The position numbers and the translations under genes were made by a program. Below, piece by piece: positions 1-9,647 of a stretch of DNA of 64,000 nt. This DNA is from Phycisphaerales bacterium (GTDB lineage: Bacteria; Planctomycetota; Phycisphaerae; Phycisphaerales; SM1A02). Positions within the stretch are counted from its first letter, which is position 1. Each line of letters starts with the position of its first letter. The notes below the pieces were generated by a model. The model was not told where the DNA came from, ran no database searches, and saw only the letters and a list, made by a program, of their open reading frames with translations. The DNA is taken from contig SIAP01000003.1 in the NCBI GenBank assembly GCA_009691725.1, positions 1-64,000 of the forward strand, written 5' to 3'.

Positions 1-578
1 GCGGGGATGCGAGGGACAAGGATTTTCCACGCGGATTGCTCGAGGAGGAGCCCGGTTGGTGCGCCATGAGCGTCGCGCACAATGGTGCCCCCAGCGATGT
101 CGTTGCGAATGTCGAGCAGGTCGAGCACCGCCTGATTCACGAGCGCGGCATGTTGATCGCAGCGCCACGCGACAACCTTGCGATTGCCAGCGGCGCGAAG
201 CCATGAGAGGTCTGGGCGATTGCCATTCACGGGGGGTTGATGCCAATGCTGCTCGTTCCAACCGAACGCTTCGAGCCAGGCGTTGGGTGCAAGCTGCGCA
301 GCGTGCGACTCGATGAGTCGATCGAAATCTTCGCGGCAAGTTGCACTCGAGAGATCGAGTCGCTGCATCGACAGTCCACCCATGAGCAGATGTGCGTGCG
401 CATCGATGAGTCCGGGGAGAATCCACGCACCGGAAAGGTTGAGCGTGTCGCGCTCGCCGTGTCCGTGAGACTCGCCGAGCGATTCGATTCGGCCATCGGC
501 CAGCGACATGCCACTCGTCCACGGTCGCAGCGGATCACCCGTCCAAATGTGCGCGCAGGTGACCTGTCGAATGGGCAT
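1..578 (-). CDS. Amidohydrolase family protein (YtcJ-like), N-terminal part, runs off window start
   Basis: Reverse-strand reading from ATG at 578 gives MPIRQVTCAHIWTGDPLRPWTSGMSLADGRIESLGE...LSGAWILPGLIDAHAHLLMGGLSMQRLDL..., with the PGLIDAHAHL amidohydrolase motif. No stop before window edge, so absent from the ORF track. Confidence 0.85.
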   Translation of the reverse strand, partial: MPIRQVTCAHIWTGDPLRPWTSGMSLADGRIESLGESHGHGERDTLNLSGAWILPGLIDAHAHLLMGGLSMQRLDLSSATCREDFDRLIESHAAQLAPNAWLEAFGWNEQHWHQPPVNGNRPDLSWLRAAGNRKVVAWRCDQHAALVNQAVLDLLDIRNDIAGGTIVRDAHGAPTGLLLEQSAWKILVPRIP

Positions 579-694
579 TTCTCAAAGGTACCGCTTGCGC
601 CGTCGCAGCGGCGCGCCGTCGCGAGGGCGCGGTGTCAATTGCGCACTGGGAACCCTTCACGGGCGCGATGCGCGCAATTGCTTATCCTTTCACA

Positions 695-1405
695 ATGAGA
701 TTGACATGCATATGGCTGCTCGTTGGCGCAGCACTCGCTGGATGTGGCGAGCCGACTGCGCCCCCAAAGCCGCCAACTCCCGTGACGCAGAATTCCAACA
801 CCGCACGTGCGCCGCAGGCCCCATTGCCTCCCAAGGCCAGTGCGCCCGCGAATCCAACTGGTGTCGCATCGACTGCGCCGATTCCACTTTCGACTCCAAA
901 CGCAGATGCTGCAGCACAAAGAGTGTCGAGCGCAGATTCGGACGCGAAGATCGTGGAGATCGCAGGTTTCGTGATGCCAAAGCCCGTGACATGGCAGTGG
1001 CAGAGTCCATCCATGCAGTTTCGCGCGCTGCAATACTCGGTGCCCGGAACTGGGGAGTCCGCAGGCGCGGCGGAAGTCGTGTTCAGTGTTTTTGCGGCGG
1101 GTGACGGCGGTCCGGTCGACATGAATGTCAAGAGATGGACGAGCCAGTTTCGAAACGATGATGACTCACAGGCGACGCCGAAACTAGAGGATCGAACGGT
1201 CGCCGGAATTCCCGTGAAGTGGATCGAGTTGAGCGGGCGCTATCAAGGAATGGGACAGGCCGCACCTCGACCAAACATGATGCAACTGGGCGCGATCTTG
1301 CAAGCACCAGATCGCACGGTTTTCATCAGACTCGTTGGACCGTCAGCGACCGTCGAAGCTGCACGGGCTGATTTCGAAGCGATGGTCAATGGGCTGCGGC
1401 AGTGA
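695..1405 (+). CDS. Putative lipoprotein of unknown function
   Basis: In-frame start [20 protein letters not shown]: lipobox-like LAGC, then a Pro/Ala-rich linker. Confidence 0.65.
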   Translation: MRLTCIWLLVGAALAGCGEPTAPPKPPTPVTQNSNTARAPQAPLPPKASAPANPTGVASTAPIPLSTPNADAAAQRVSSADSDAKIVEIAGFVMPKPVTWQWQSPSMQFRALQYSVPGTGESAGAAEVVFSVFAAGDGGPVDMNVKRWTSQFRNDDDSQATPKLEDRTVAGIPVKWIELSGRYQGMGQAAPRPNMMQLGAILQAPDRTVFIRLVGPSATVEAARADFEAMVNGLRQ

Positions 1406-2018
1406 ATCGTCGGTTCACTTCGTTCCAATTGACGACATCCCACCACGCAGCCAAGTAATCGGCTCTGCGATTCTGATAGTTCAGGTAGTAGGCATGCTCC
1501 CAGACGTCGATGCCCATCAGTGGCGTGCCCGCCATATCAACGAAACCCTTCATCAGCGGGTTGTCTTGATTCGGTGTGGATGTGATCGCAACCGAACGAT
1601 CCCCCTTGACGACGAGCCACGCCCAGCCTGAACCAAATCGCTTCATTCCAGCCTCTGCGAAGGACTTCTTGAATGAGTCCATCGACCCACACGATGCGTC
1701 GATTGCAGCTGCGAGTCCAGCACTCGGCGCGCCCCCTTGACCCGTGGGCGCCATGATCTGCCAGAACATGGAGTGATTCCAATGTCCACCGCCATTGTTG
1801 CGCACCATGGCGCGGATGGTTTCTGGGATCGATCCCAACTGCACGCAGATTTCATCCATCGTCCAATTGGCGAACGCAGGCTGTCCATCGAGTGCCTTGT
1901 TGAGATTGTCAACATACGCCTGATGATGCTTGGTGCGATGAATCAGCATCGTCTTTGAGTCGATCGTTGGTTCGAGTGCGTTGTCTGCATAGGGAAGTGT
2001 GGGAAGTGTGAATGGCAT
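1386..2018 (-). CDS. Superoxide dismutase (Fe/Mn family)
   Basis: [36 protein letters not shown]...GSGWAWLVV...[21 protein letters not shown]: classic SOD motifs. The start at 2018 is preferred over the 375-aa ORF extension. Confidence 0.96.
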   Translation of the reverse strand: MPFTLPTLPYADNALEPTIDSKTMLIHRTKHHQAYVDNLNKALDGQPAFANWTMDEICVQLGSIPETIRAMVRNNGGGHWNHSMFWQIMAPTGQGGAPSAGLAAAIDASCGSMDSFKKSFAEAGMKRFGSGWAWLVVKGDRSVAITSTPNQDNPLMKGFVDMAGTPLMGIDVWEHAYYLNYQNRRADYLAAWWDVVNWNEVNRRFTAAAH

Positions 2019-2131
2019 GTGTTGCTCCGTGCGAGATTGTGTGGGTGACCTTTTCTGTGGCACGGAAGGATAGCCGCACTGCAGCCAAGTGGATCGCTCG
2101 TGCGTAATGGCGTGCGCACTACCCTTGCGCC

Positions 2132-3166
2132 ATGCGACATCCGATTCGACTTCTCGATGCTGCTGCAAACCGTGCGGTCGAAGCGGCCCGTGTGCTCGAG
2201 GATCTTGCGCGTTTCTGCGTGGATGATGCGAGTGTGACCGCGCAATACAAAGCACTGCGGCATGAGCTTGTCGCCGCGCTGGGGGCAATTGACGCTGGAA
2301 CGCGCGAAGCGAACCGCGATCTCGGTGGTGATGTCGGGACGACAATCGAAGGCGCGAACGAGGGGCGGCGCGAGAGCCTTGCTTCGCTCGGGGCTGCCAA
2401 CGGATCTCGGCTCTGCGAGGCACTGCGAACGCTCGAGGAGGGGATGAAACTGGTTGGCGGAGCGGATTCCAAATGGCGGATGATCGAGTCGATTCGCTAC
2501 CGTGCGTACACACTCAACGCGCAATTGGCTCTTCGGCTGCGGACAACGGCAGTGCGGCAATGGCGCGTCTGCGTGCTCTTCACCCAGTCGCTCTGCCGTC
2601 GTCCCTGCCGCGATGTGCTCAATGAGGTGCTCGCTGCCGGTGCAGATTGCATTCAACTGCGCGAAAAGGAGATGTCGACCGCCGAACTCGTCGCGCACGC
2701 ACGAGTCGTCGTCTCGCGCGCGCATGAAGTCGGGACGAGCGTGATCATCAACGACCGCGTTGATATTGCGCTCGCAGCGGGGGCAGATGGCGTGCACCTT
2801 GGCGGGAGTGATCTTGCAATCGCAGATGCGCGGCGTATTGCGGGGGGGGCGCTGCTCATTGGTGCGACTGCGCACAACGCCGACGAAGCGCGCGCTGCCA
2901 TCGAACATGGCGCCGATGGATGCGGGATCGGTGCGATGTTTTCTTCGACCGTGAAGCCAGAGCAACCGCCGTCGGGTCCAATGTGGATGGCTGAGTTTGC
3001 CGCAAAGTGGCCAAAGATGCCGCACCTCGCCATCGGCGGGATCACCCCAGAAAATGCTGTGCAACTGAGGGCAGTGGGATGCCGTGGCGTCGCCGTCTCG
3101 ACAAGCGTCTGCGCAGCGGATGACCCCGGAGCGCAGGTGGCAAGGCTCTGCGAGATCTTTTCGTGA
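2132..3166 (+). CDS. thiE: Thiamine-phosphate synthase with N-terminal ThiD2-like domain
   Basis: C-terminal half: [10 protein letters not shown]...[25 protein letters not shown]...[25 protein letters not shown] (ThiE TIM barrel). N-terminal [23 protein letters not shown] resembles the ThiD2/ThiE N-terminal module. Confidence 0.9.
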   Translation: MRHPIRLLDAAANRAVEAARVLEDLARFCVDDASVTAQYKALRHELVAALGAIDAGTREANRDLGGDVGTTIEGANEGRRESLASLGAANGSRLCEALRTLEEGMKLVGGADSKWRMIESIRYRAYTLNAQLALRLRTTAVRQWRVCVLFTQSLCRRPCRDVLNEVLAAGADCIQLREKEMSTAELVAHARVVVSRAHEVGTSVIINDRVDIALAAGADGVHLGGSDLAIADARRIAGGALLIGATAHNADEARAAIEHGADGCGIGAMFSSTVKPEQPPSGPMWMAEFAAKWPKMPHLAIGGITPENAVQLRAVGCRGVAVSTSVCAADDPGAQVARLCEIFS

Positions 3167-4023
3167 ATGCCCGCCCTCGCGCGCCTGCGCCCGCGCCTGT
3201 GACGCATGGCGAACTCGAACTCCTCGGTACAGGAACAAGTTCTGGAGTGCCACTGATCGGCTGCGCCTGCCCGACATGCACATCGACCGATCCGCGAGAT
3301 CAGCGACTTCGCACCAGCGCCGTACTGCGTTTTCGTGATCCCGCGGGGATCGATCGCGTTGTGCTGATTGATGTTTCGCCTGATCATCGCACGCAAGCTC
3401 TCAAGAGTGGCATCACACGCTGCGATGGAATACTCATCACGCACTCGCACGTGGATCATGTGTGGGGTCTGGACGAAGTGCGTCGATACAACGCACTGAT
3501 GCAGTCGCCGATTGATCTCTACGCAGACACATCGACACTCGCTGACCTCGGGCGGGTTTACGAACACATCTTTGAGCCGAGCCGAAACATCAACAACTCG
3601 TTCGTTGCGAACTTGATTGCGCACCGCGTCACCCCTGGCGTCTCGATCGCTCTGCACGGACTTCGGCTGACTCCATTCACTGTGCTTCATGGGCGCTCGC
3701 CCGTGCTGGCATGGCGGATCGAAACAATTGACGGCGGCGATGGCGGGGGAGTGTTTCCGCTGGCGTACTGCACCGATGTTTCTGGATTTCCCCCCGATGC
3801 CTACACGCACCTGCGTGGCCTGCGAGTGCTCGTGTTGGACATGCTGCGTTTTCGCGCCCATCCAACCCACTTCACGGTTGATCAATCCGTGGCGCATGCT
3901 GCCGAAATCGCAGCCGCGCGAACCGTGTTTGTGCACATGACACACAACATCCGACACGCCGAACTTGACCCCCGATTACCCGCCTCCATGTCGCTTGGTT
4001 TCGATGGTCTGCGGTTGCCCTGA
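3163..4023 (+). CDS. MBL-fold metallohydrolase (PhnP-like)
   Basis: LELLGTGTSSGVPLIGCACPTC...DVSPDHRTQAL...ILITHSHVDHVWGLDEVR: HxHxDH motif. Confidence 0.9.
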   Translation: MNARPRAPAPAPVTHGELELLGTGTSSGVPLIGCACPTCTSTDPRDQRLRTSAVLRFRDPAGIDRVVLIDVSPDHRTQALKSGITRCDGILITHSHVDHVWGLDEVRRYNALMQSPIDLYADTSTLADLGRVYEHIFEPSRNINNSFVANLIAHRVTPGVSIALHGLRLTPFTVLHGRSPVLAWRIETIDGGDGGGVFPLAYCTDVSGFPPDAYTHLRGLRVLVLDMLRFRAHPTHFTVDQSVAHAAEIAAARTVFVHMTHNIRHAELDPRLPASMSLGFDGLRLP

Positions 4024-4050
4024 CCCCCTTGCTAATATCCCGAACTCCTT

Positions 4051-4953
4051 ATGGCTCAAATCCGCGAAATTAAGAAACGAATGGTCGCCGTTCGCACCAT
4101 CCAGCGCATCACGAAGACGATGCAGATGATCGCCACCGCGAAGTTCACCGCAGCACTCCAACGATCGAAAGCAACACGCCCATACACACAGCGCATCCGC
4201 GAACTCGTTGCGGAAGTCGCGGCAGCCGCTGGTGATGTCGTCAATCCGCTGCTGGGCGGTCGTGTATTGGGTGGTGGGGGAAAGGCCGTCGGCAAAGAAG
4301 TTCTTCTCGTGGTGAGTTCCGACCGAGGGCTCTGCGGCGCGTACAACGGAAGTGTCCTGCGTACTGCGATGGCTGAGATTCGTCGTCGCCGCGCCGAGAA
4401 ACGCGAGATGATCGTGGAGACAGCTGGCAAGAAGGCCGTCTCATACTTCCGATTTCAGAAGATCGATGTCGCAGAACGCCACGCCTTTGGTGACAAACCA
4501 TCGTTCGCAGAAGTTGCCGCACTGGCAGACCGATACATGGCCGATTACACGGCGGGCAAGGTTGACGCCGTCTATGTGGCGTACATGCGATTCGTCTCGA
4601 CATCGCGTCAGGTACCTGAAATCATGCAATTGCTGCCGCTCGTGCAAGTCCTGCCGGTGGCACTCCAAGGTGGGCAGGCAGTCAAGGGCGCAACGACGGT
4701 CTACGAGTATCGCCCGAGTGCTGAAGCGCTGCTCAACGAACTTCTACCGAAGTCTGTCAAGGTGTCACTCTTTCAGGCGATGAATGATGCGATCGTCAGC
4801 GAGAATGTGATGCGCATGGTGGCAATGAAAGCTGCGACCGACAATGCGGGCGGGCTTGGTCGAACTCTCAAGCGCAATTTCAATCGTGCGCGTCAGGCAA
4901 AGATCACCACCGAACTCACCGAAATCGTCTCTGGCGCGGCCGCGTTGGAATGA
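4051..4953 (+). CDS. atpG: F-type ATP synthase gamma subunit
   Basis: MAQIREIKKRMVAVRTIQRITKTMQMIATAKF ... SSDRGLCGAYN ... NRARQAKITTELTEIVSGAAALE. Confidence 0.97.
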   Translation: MAQIREIKKRMVAVRTIQRITKTMQMIATAKFTAALQRSKATRPYTQRIRELVAEVAAAAGDVVNPLLGGRVLGGGGKAVGKEVLLVVSSDRGLCGAYNGSVLRTAMAEIRRRRAEKREMIVETAGKKAVSYFRFQKIDVAERHAFGDKPSFAEVAALADRYMADYTAGKVDAVYVAYMRFVSTSRQVPEIMQLLPLVQVLPVALQGGQAVKGATTVYEYRPSAEALLNELLPKSVKVSLFQAMNDAIVSENVMRMVAMKAATDNAGGLGRTLKRNFNRARQAKITTELTEIVSGAAALE

Positions 4954-4980
4954 TGTCGCGGCGGCAAGGGCGCACGCAAC

Positions 4981-5493
4981 TCACATCACGGGCTTGTCCG
5001 GCAATTGTGGAGCATCTGCTGGGATGCCTGTTTGCACTTCATTGCCCGCCTTCTCCCACGCCTTCAAGCCACCCTCGAGTGTGTAGACAGTCTTGAATCC
5101 CAACTCGAGTAGGCGCTTGCTTGCGGCCTTCGCGAGGATGTCGTCGTAGTCGGTGTCGTACACGCACATGATGTCGTACTTCTCCAAGAGTCCTGGCGCT
5201 TCAAGAGTCATATCCTCGAATGGCAAGCTGATCGCTCCGGCGATGTGCTTCTGCGCGTAGTGCGCTCGACTGCGTGGATCGATGAATGCAGAGGTCTTGC
5301 CTGACTGAAAGACACCTCCGGGTTTGTTCATCGCAGCCATCACGTGGTACGCATCGAGATAGACCAAGTCGCGGTCGCTGGTGCTCACCTCGCACGCAGC
5401 CAGCACGCACACGATTCCAGCAAGCGTTCCTCTCAACGAGCCCCTCAACACGGCCGTCAACGAGTCTTGTGTGTCGGTGCGAATGTGTCCCAT
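4981..5493 (-). CDS. Rhodanese-like domain protein, exported/lipoprotein-like
   Basis: Hydrophobic N-terminus (TLAGIVCVLAACE), then a rhodanese-type core ending TVYTLEGGLKAWEKAG. Confidence 0.8.
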   Translation of the reverse strand: MGHIRTDTQDSLTAVLRGSLRGTLAGIVCVLAACEVSTSDRDLVYLDAYHVMAAMNKPGGVFQSGKTSAFIDPRSRAHYAQKHIAGAISLPFEDMTLEAPGLLEKYDIMCVYDTDYDDILAKAASKRLLELGFKTVYTLEGGLKAWEKAGNEVQTGIPADAPQLPDKPVM

Positions 5494-5549
5494 CGAAGTT
5501 CTCCAGTTTCGTTAGATCATCACGCGTGTCAAGTACGCTGACCCGCACG

Positions 5550-6389
5550 ATGATCATTTCAAGGGCGATGCGGTTGGCAGTCTATGGCGCGTGTGCATTC
5601 TTGACTCTTGCGGCGACGCGCGGCGCAGGTCCCGTTGCCGCGTCGATTGTCCCACACCTCGCAGTGGGGCACGATGGCAGCCACAACATCGTCGTTCGAT
5701 TCACCATCGATCCGCAATGGCATTTGTACTGGTCGAATCCCGGAGACAGCGGAATCGCTCCCACAGTCAAACTGACTTTGCCTGCAGGATGGACTGCGAG
5801 TGAGCCAATCTTCCCTCGCCCGCAAGTCTTCGGCACGTCCAAGGATCGAACCTATGGCTATTCGAGTTCGCTGGATCTCTTGGTGCCTGTGACTGCAGCC
5901 GCAGGCGATACCGCGACCTCGATCGCAGTCACAGCGAGCATCGAATGGATGACGTGCAAGGGGTCGGTCTGTGTCTTTGGCAAGTTCGACGGTCCAGCGC
6001 AGGTGTCCACACAGGCAGTGCCGATTGCGGGGCTCTCGATTGTGCGGGCCTATCCATCGAAACTTCCACCAAGTATCTCGACGACATTCGAGGGCATGCT
6101 GACAGCGCCAACACTTGTGATCTCCGCTGCGGCATCTGCCGGAATAGAGGGGATGCGCTTCATTCCCGACTCCGTCGCTGGCATTGAGTTCTTGGATGGA
6201 ACTGGTCCGATGATCGCAAAGATTTCGGGCGAGCGCGTGGCGATTCGCATACCCTTCGCAGTTCATCTCGCGGATGCGGTGGATGGTCCGCCGCGCCTGC
6301 GCGGACTTTTGCTGACAGGTTCAAAGGACTCGGACTCAACCTATCGGATCGATCTCGCCCTTCCGGATGTTCCGGCGAAGGCGAAGTGA
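5550..6389 (+). CDS. DsbD-alpha-like (N-terminal DsbD domain) exported protein
   Basis: In-frame start MIISRAMRLAVYGACAFLTLAATRG. GSHNIVVRFTIDPQWHLYWSNPGDSGIAPTVKLTLPAGW is typical of DsbD N-terminal domains. No transmembrane DsbD-beta domain follows. Confidence 0.75.
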   Translation: MIISRAMRLAVYGACAFLTLAATRGAGPVAASIVPHLAVGHDGSHNIVVRFTIDPQWHLYWSNPGDSGIAPTVKLTLPAGWTASEPIFPRPQVFGTSKDRTYGYSSSLDLLVPVTAAAGDTATSIAVTASIEWMTCKGSVCVFGKFDGPAQVSTQAVPIAGLSIVRAYPSKLPPSISTTFEGMLTAPTLVISAAASAGIEGMRFIPDSVAGIEFLDGTGPMIAKISGERVAIRIPFAVHLADAVDGPPRLRGLLLTGSKDSDSTYRIDLALPDVPAKAK

Positions 6390-6428
6390 ATCATCGCGGA
6401 ACTCACGCACTTCTTTGAAGGGACACAC

Positions 6429-7139
6429 ATGCGCATGAACTACAAGGCAATCAGCACTGCAATCGTTGCTTCAACAGCCATCCTCCTCGCCGCAGCACAA
6501 CAAGATGCCCCGAAGGATGGTGGGAACAGTCCCGCGCCGCCAGCTGCGGATCCACAGAAGGATGCCCACAAAGGCCACAATCACAAGCATGCTGGCGCGA
6601 CGATTGGTCACGCCGCACCCGAGTTCACCCTCAAGAGTGTGGATGGCAAGACCTACAACCTCTCGGATTACAAGGGAAACATTGTGATCCTTGAGTGGTT
6701 CTGTTCAACATGCCCAGCGAGCGGGAATGGCGACAATTCCTACTGGGGAAGCGGCAGCGCGACCACGACCGTTGCTGGAGTGAAGGCCGCAGATCCCACT
6801 GCGATCTATCTCGCCATCAATTCGACCAAAGATGGTCATCAACAGCAGACGACCGCAGTCGAGGGCGCTGCAAGCGCAGCTGTTATCACCAAGGCTGGAC
6901 AAGCCATCCCAATTCTTGTCGATGCTGATGGCAAGGTCGGTCGTGCGTATGGAGCGAAGACAACTCCGCACGTGTTCATCGTGGACGGCACCGGAAACAT
7001 CGCGTACATCGGTGCGCCAACGAGCGACGATGGCAAGACCAACTACATCGTCAATGCCGTGACTGCGCTCAAGGCTGGAAAGCCGGTTGCGCCAGCGACC
7101 ACCAAGAACAAGGGTTGCGGCATCAAGTACGCAAAGTAG
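6429..7139 (+). CDS. Exported redoxin/peroxiredoxin-like protein
   Basis: GHAAPEFTLKSVDGKTYNLSDYKGNIVILEWFCSTCPAS...ILVDADGKVGRAYGAKTTPHVFIVDGTGNIAYIGAP: AhpC/TSA-redoxin signatures. Confidence 0.85.
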   Translation: MRMNYKAISTAIVASTAILLAAAQQDAPKDGGNSPAPPAADPQKDAHKGHNHKHAGATIGHAAPEFTLKSVDGKTYNLSDYKGNIVILEWFCSTCPASGNGDNSYWGSGSATTTVAGVKAADPTAIYLAINSTKDGHQQQTTAVEGAASAAVITKAGQAIPILVDADGKVGRAYGAKTTPHVFIVDGTGNIAYIGAPTSDDGKTNYIVNAVTALKAGKPVAPATTKNKGCGIKYAK

Positions 7140-7167
7140 TCACGAATCACCGCACGATCGACGAAAG

Positions 7168-7195
7168 AAAACCCCCAGCACTGCTGGGGGTTTTT
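7168..7195. terminator. Strong intrinsic terminator, probably bidirectional
   Basis: AAAACCCCCAGC-ACT-GCTGGGGGTTTTT: long GC-rich stem with an A-tract and T-tract between convergent redoxin and dnaN. Confidence 0.9.
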
Positions 7196-7207
7196 GATTC
7201 GGCTCTT

Positions 7208-7291
7208 GCTCGCCTTGGGGCTCGCCTTGGGGCTCGCCTTGGGGCTCGCCTTGGGGCTCGCCTTGGGGCTCGCCTTGGGGCTCGCCTTGGG
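7208..7291. repeat. 12-bp tandem repeat, 7 perfect units
   Basis: Unit GCTCGCCTTGGG repeated 7 times in a convergent intergenic gap. Confidence 0.98.
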
Positions 7292-7341
7292 GCTCGCCGG
7301 GCGCGTCGCCTGTGGGTTTCCACAAGCGTGCGCGTCGAGCG

Positions 7342-8475
7342 CTATCCAGGCAAGTTCACTGGCATGATGACGTAGGTGAAGTCATTGCCGATCTTGACAA
7401 CACCTGGTCGGTTCGACCCCTTCAATTCGATCGCGATCTCCGTGGTGTCTGCGATTCGCAAGACATCTGTGACGTACGCCGGATTGAAGGCAATCTCGAT
7501 GGCGGCGCCTTCCCATGTGAGAGCTGGCAGATGCACTTCCGCATCGCCCATCTCTGCTGCGCGCGATGAGATGGTGAGCCCTGCAGCATCGAATGACATC
7601 TTGACGCCCTTGCTCTCTTCGTTTGTGAGCAGTGCAGCGCGTTTCACGGCGGCGGAGAGTTCAGCGGTATCGAATGTGCCCCGCCGATCATGGTCCTTTG
7701 GAACCACATCGTCAAAGGGTGGGAAAGTCCCCTCAATCAGACTCGACACCAACACGGCGGATTCGCCGATAGCGAATCGAATGCGGTTTCGATCCCGCGA
7801 AACCTGCACCGTTGCGTCATGATCGTCGAGGAGGCGATTGAGCACATTGAGTGCCTTTGTGGGGATGATGCAACTCGCATCGCCGTCCGCTGGACCACTG
7901 CAATCACCCCGCACTAATGCGAGTCGCCGTCCATCAGTTGCAACCATGCGAAGTCGTCGCGCCTTCCGTTCAAGGAAGACTCCGTTGAATGCGTAGCGAG
8001 TGTTGTCAGACGCCGTCGCGAAGACCGTTCGGCTAATCATGCGGCGCAGCGTGCCAGCAGAGACTTCGAATTCCGTTGGCGAATCATTCTTTTCGTTCTC
8101 GCCAGGAAACTCTCGTGGGTCGTAACCGTAGACGCGAAACTTTGAGTCCTCGCCACGCACCAGTGCAACATGCTTGTCCATTTCGAGCGTCAAAGTGGTG
8201 TCATCGCACGAACGCACGATCTGTTGAAGCTTGTCGGCGGGGATCAAGGCCTCGCCATCGGTGTGCACTTCGACGCTCGCCAGTTGCAGCGTGAGTCGAA
8301 TGTCCTGATCGGTCGCCCAGAGCCGCAGTGCGCCGTCGCGCGCGCCAAGTTTGACGCAGAGCAACATGGGGACAGTCGTGCGAGACATCACGACACTCGT
8401 CGCCATGGTCAGCGCATCCAAGAGCGCGGTGCGATCACAGACAATTTTCATCGAATCCGTTGCAGTGGTTGCCAT
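7342..8475 (-). CDS. dnaN: DNA polymerase III beta sliding clamp
   Basis: MKIVCDRTALLDALTMATSVVMSRTTVPMLLCVKLGA...ATDGRRLALVRGD...FTYVIMPVNLPG: DnaN signatures including the ATDGRRLA motif and C-terminal MPVNL. Confidence 0.97.
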   Translation of the reverse strand: MATTATDSMKIVCDRTALLDALTMATSVVMSRTTVPMLLCVKLGARDGALRLWATDQDIRLTLQLASVEVHTDGEALIPADKLQQIVRSCDDTTLTLEMDKHVALVRGEDSKFRVYGYDPREFPGENEKNDSPTEFEVSAGTLRRMISRTVFATASDNTRYAFNGVFLERKARRLRMVATDGRRLALVRGDCSGPADGDASCIIPTKALNVLNRLLDDHDATVQVSRDRNRIRFAIGESAVLVSSLIEGTFPPFDDVVPKDHDRRGTFDTAELSAAVKRAALLTNEESKGVKMSFDAAGLTISSRAAEMGDAEVHLPALTWEGAAIEIAFNPAYVTDVLRIADTTEIAIELKGSNRPGVVKIGNDFTYVIMPVNLPG

Positions 8476-8530
8476 AGGTTCCTCGACTTTGGAATATACC
8501 CGCCCTGTTCGACTCCTATCCTAATGTTCG

Positions 8531-8947
8531 ATGCTTCACACAATTGCCCGAAGGATTCGGTCTGCGTACCCGGCGGTGGTCTTCGGCGGATACCTCGTGG
8601 CATTCTTTCTTGCTTTTGTGATGGTCTTCATGTTGCCAATCGGGGCCTTGGCGTTGGTCTTTGTTGGATTGCTCGCACTCGTTCCACTGGTCGTCGTGTG
8701 GGGGATTGTGCGAATGGTTGAGAAACCGTTGGCTCTCGGCAAGATTCGGCAGGGGATCTGTCCAGCTTGCGCCTCTCACGCAATTCATTGGGTCGAGTCG
8801 GATGGTGGCTTCCGCTGCAGCAATTGTTCGATGCGGTTTGGTCCACGGGGAGATGACCTTGCGCAACTCGACCCAGAATCCGACGAAGAACCCACCACAG
8901 AAACCGACCCGCCAACCGACCCGACAACAAGCTCTGCGCCCGAATGA
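8531..8947 (+). CDS. Small membrane protein with C-terminal zinc-ribbon
   Basis: Two hydrophobic segments, then CPACASHAIHWVESDGGFRCSNCSMRF (CxxC...CxxC). Confidence 0.65.
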   Translation: MLHTIARRIRSAYPAVVFGGYLVAFFLAFVMVFMLPIGALALVFVGLLALVPLVVVWGIVRMVEKPLALGKIRQGICPACASHAIHWVESDGGFRCSNCSMRFGPRGDDLAQLDPESDEEPTTETDPPTDPTTSSAPE

Positions 8948-8948
8948 G

Positions 8949-9587
8949 TCAACTCTGCTTCGTCGTCGGAGCGGGGTGTGTCATTGTCGCAGGCGGATGT
9001 TTTGACGCCCCATGCGAAAGCTGCAAGTGTTCTCTCACGAGATCCGCGAGATTGGTCCGACCGGTGTAGACGCTCACTTCGCCTGCGGGAATCACCTCAA
9101 TCAGCAAGGGGCTTCCGGGAGTCGCAATCGAAAGACCATGCTGTGCAGAGGTTCCCGTGGTCAAGACCGCGCTGATGAGATCTCGCATGATGTGATGGTT
9201 CGCAGGAAGGAACAGCAGTGCATCTCGGGTGTTCAACTCAACCGTCGCCGCATTATCGATCTCCAACCACTTCTCATTGGTCGCCATTCCTTCGGCGACA
9301 GCTTCGAACAACTGTCGCCAGTGTCCGATCGGGATGACATACACCTGTGTGAGGTGCAGTTTGTGCGCGATCGCTTCGATCAGTGTGGGGATCTGCGCTC
9401 GTTCAATCCTCGCAACTTCTGCGGGAAACTGCAGCGCCATCGGGTGGTCGCTCGAAGCAATCTCAAGGCACGAACTTTGCGCGCTCTCCGAAAGCGAAAG
9501 TCGAAGTTCTGCGGCGGATGATTGAGCAACCTCCACCCCGAGGGGTTGCAGTATCCGCCAAACTTCTTCAAAGGATACGAATTCCAC
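8949..9587 (-). CDS. Hypothetical protein
   Basis: 212-aa ORF with balanced composition, tightly convergent with the upstream gene. No recognised domain. Confidence 0.6.
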   Translation of the reverse strand: MEFVSFEEVWRILQPLGVEVAQSSAAELRLSLSESAQSSCLEIASSDHPMALQFPAEVARIERAQIPTLIEAIAHKLHLTQVYVIPIGHWRQLFEAVAEGMATNEKWLEIDNAATVELNTRDALLFLPANHHIMRDLISAVLTTGTSAQHGLSIATPGSPLLIEVIPAGEVSVYTGRTNLADLVREHLQLSHGASKHPPATMTHPAPTTKQS

Positions 9588-9647
9588 GGGAGCTCTCGCG
9601 TGGGCAATCTACCCTGAACGGATCGATGTGCGAGTAGCATTTCACGA

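Noticed and set aside
2019-2513. N-terminal extension of the superoxide dismutase ORF
   Set aside because: Extension is Arg/Ser-rich and overlaps thiE; the natural SOD start [11 protein letters not shown] is at 2018.
1943-3283. 446-aa minus-strand ORF antisense to thiE
   Set aside because: Shadow ORF; no recognisable domain, and thiE on the plus strand is unambiguous.
7208-7291. Possible CRISPR-like array
   Set aside because: Units are contiguous 12-mers with no spacers and no cas genes in the window: simple tandem repeat.
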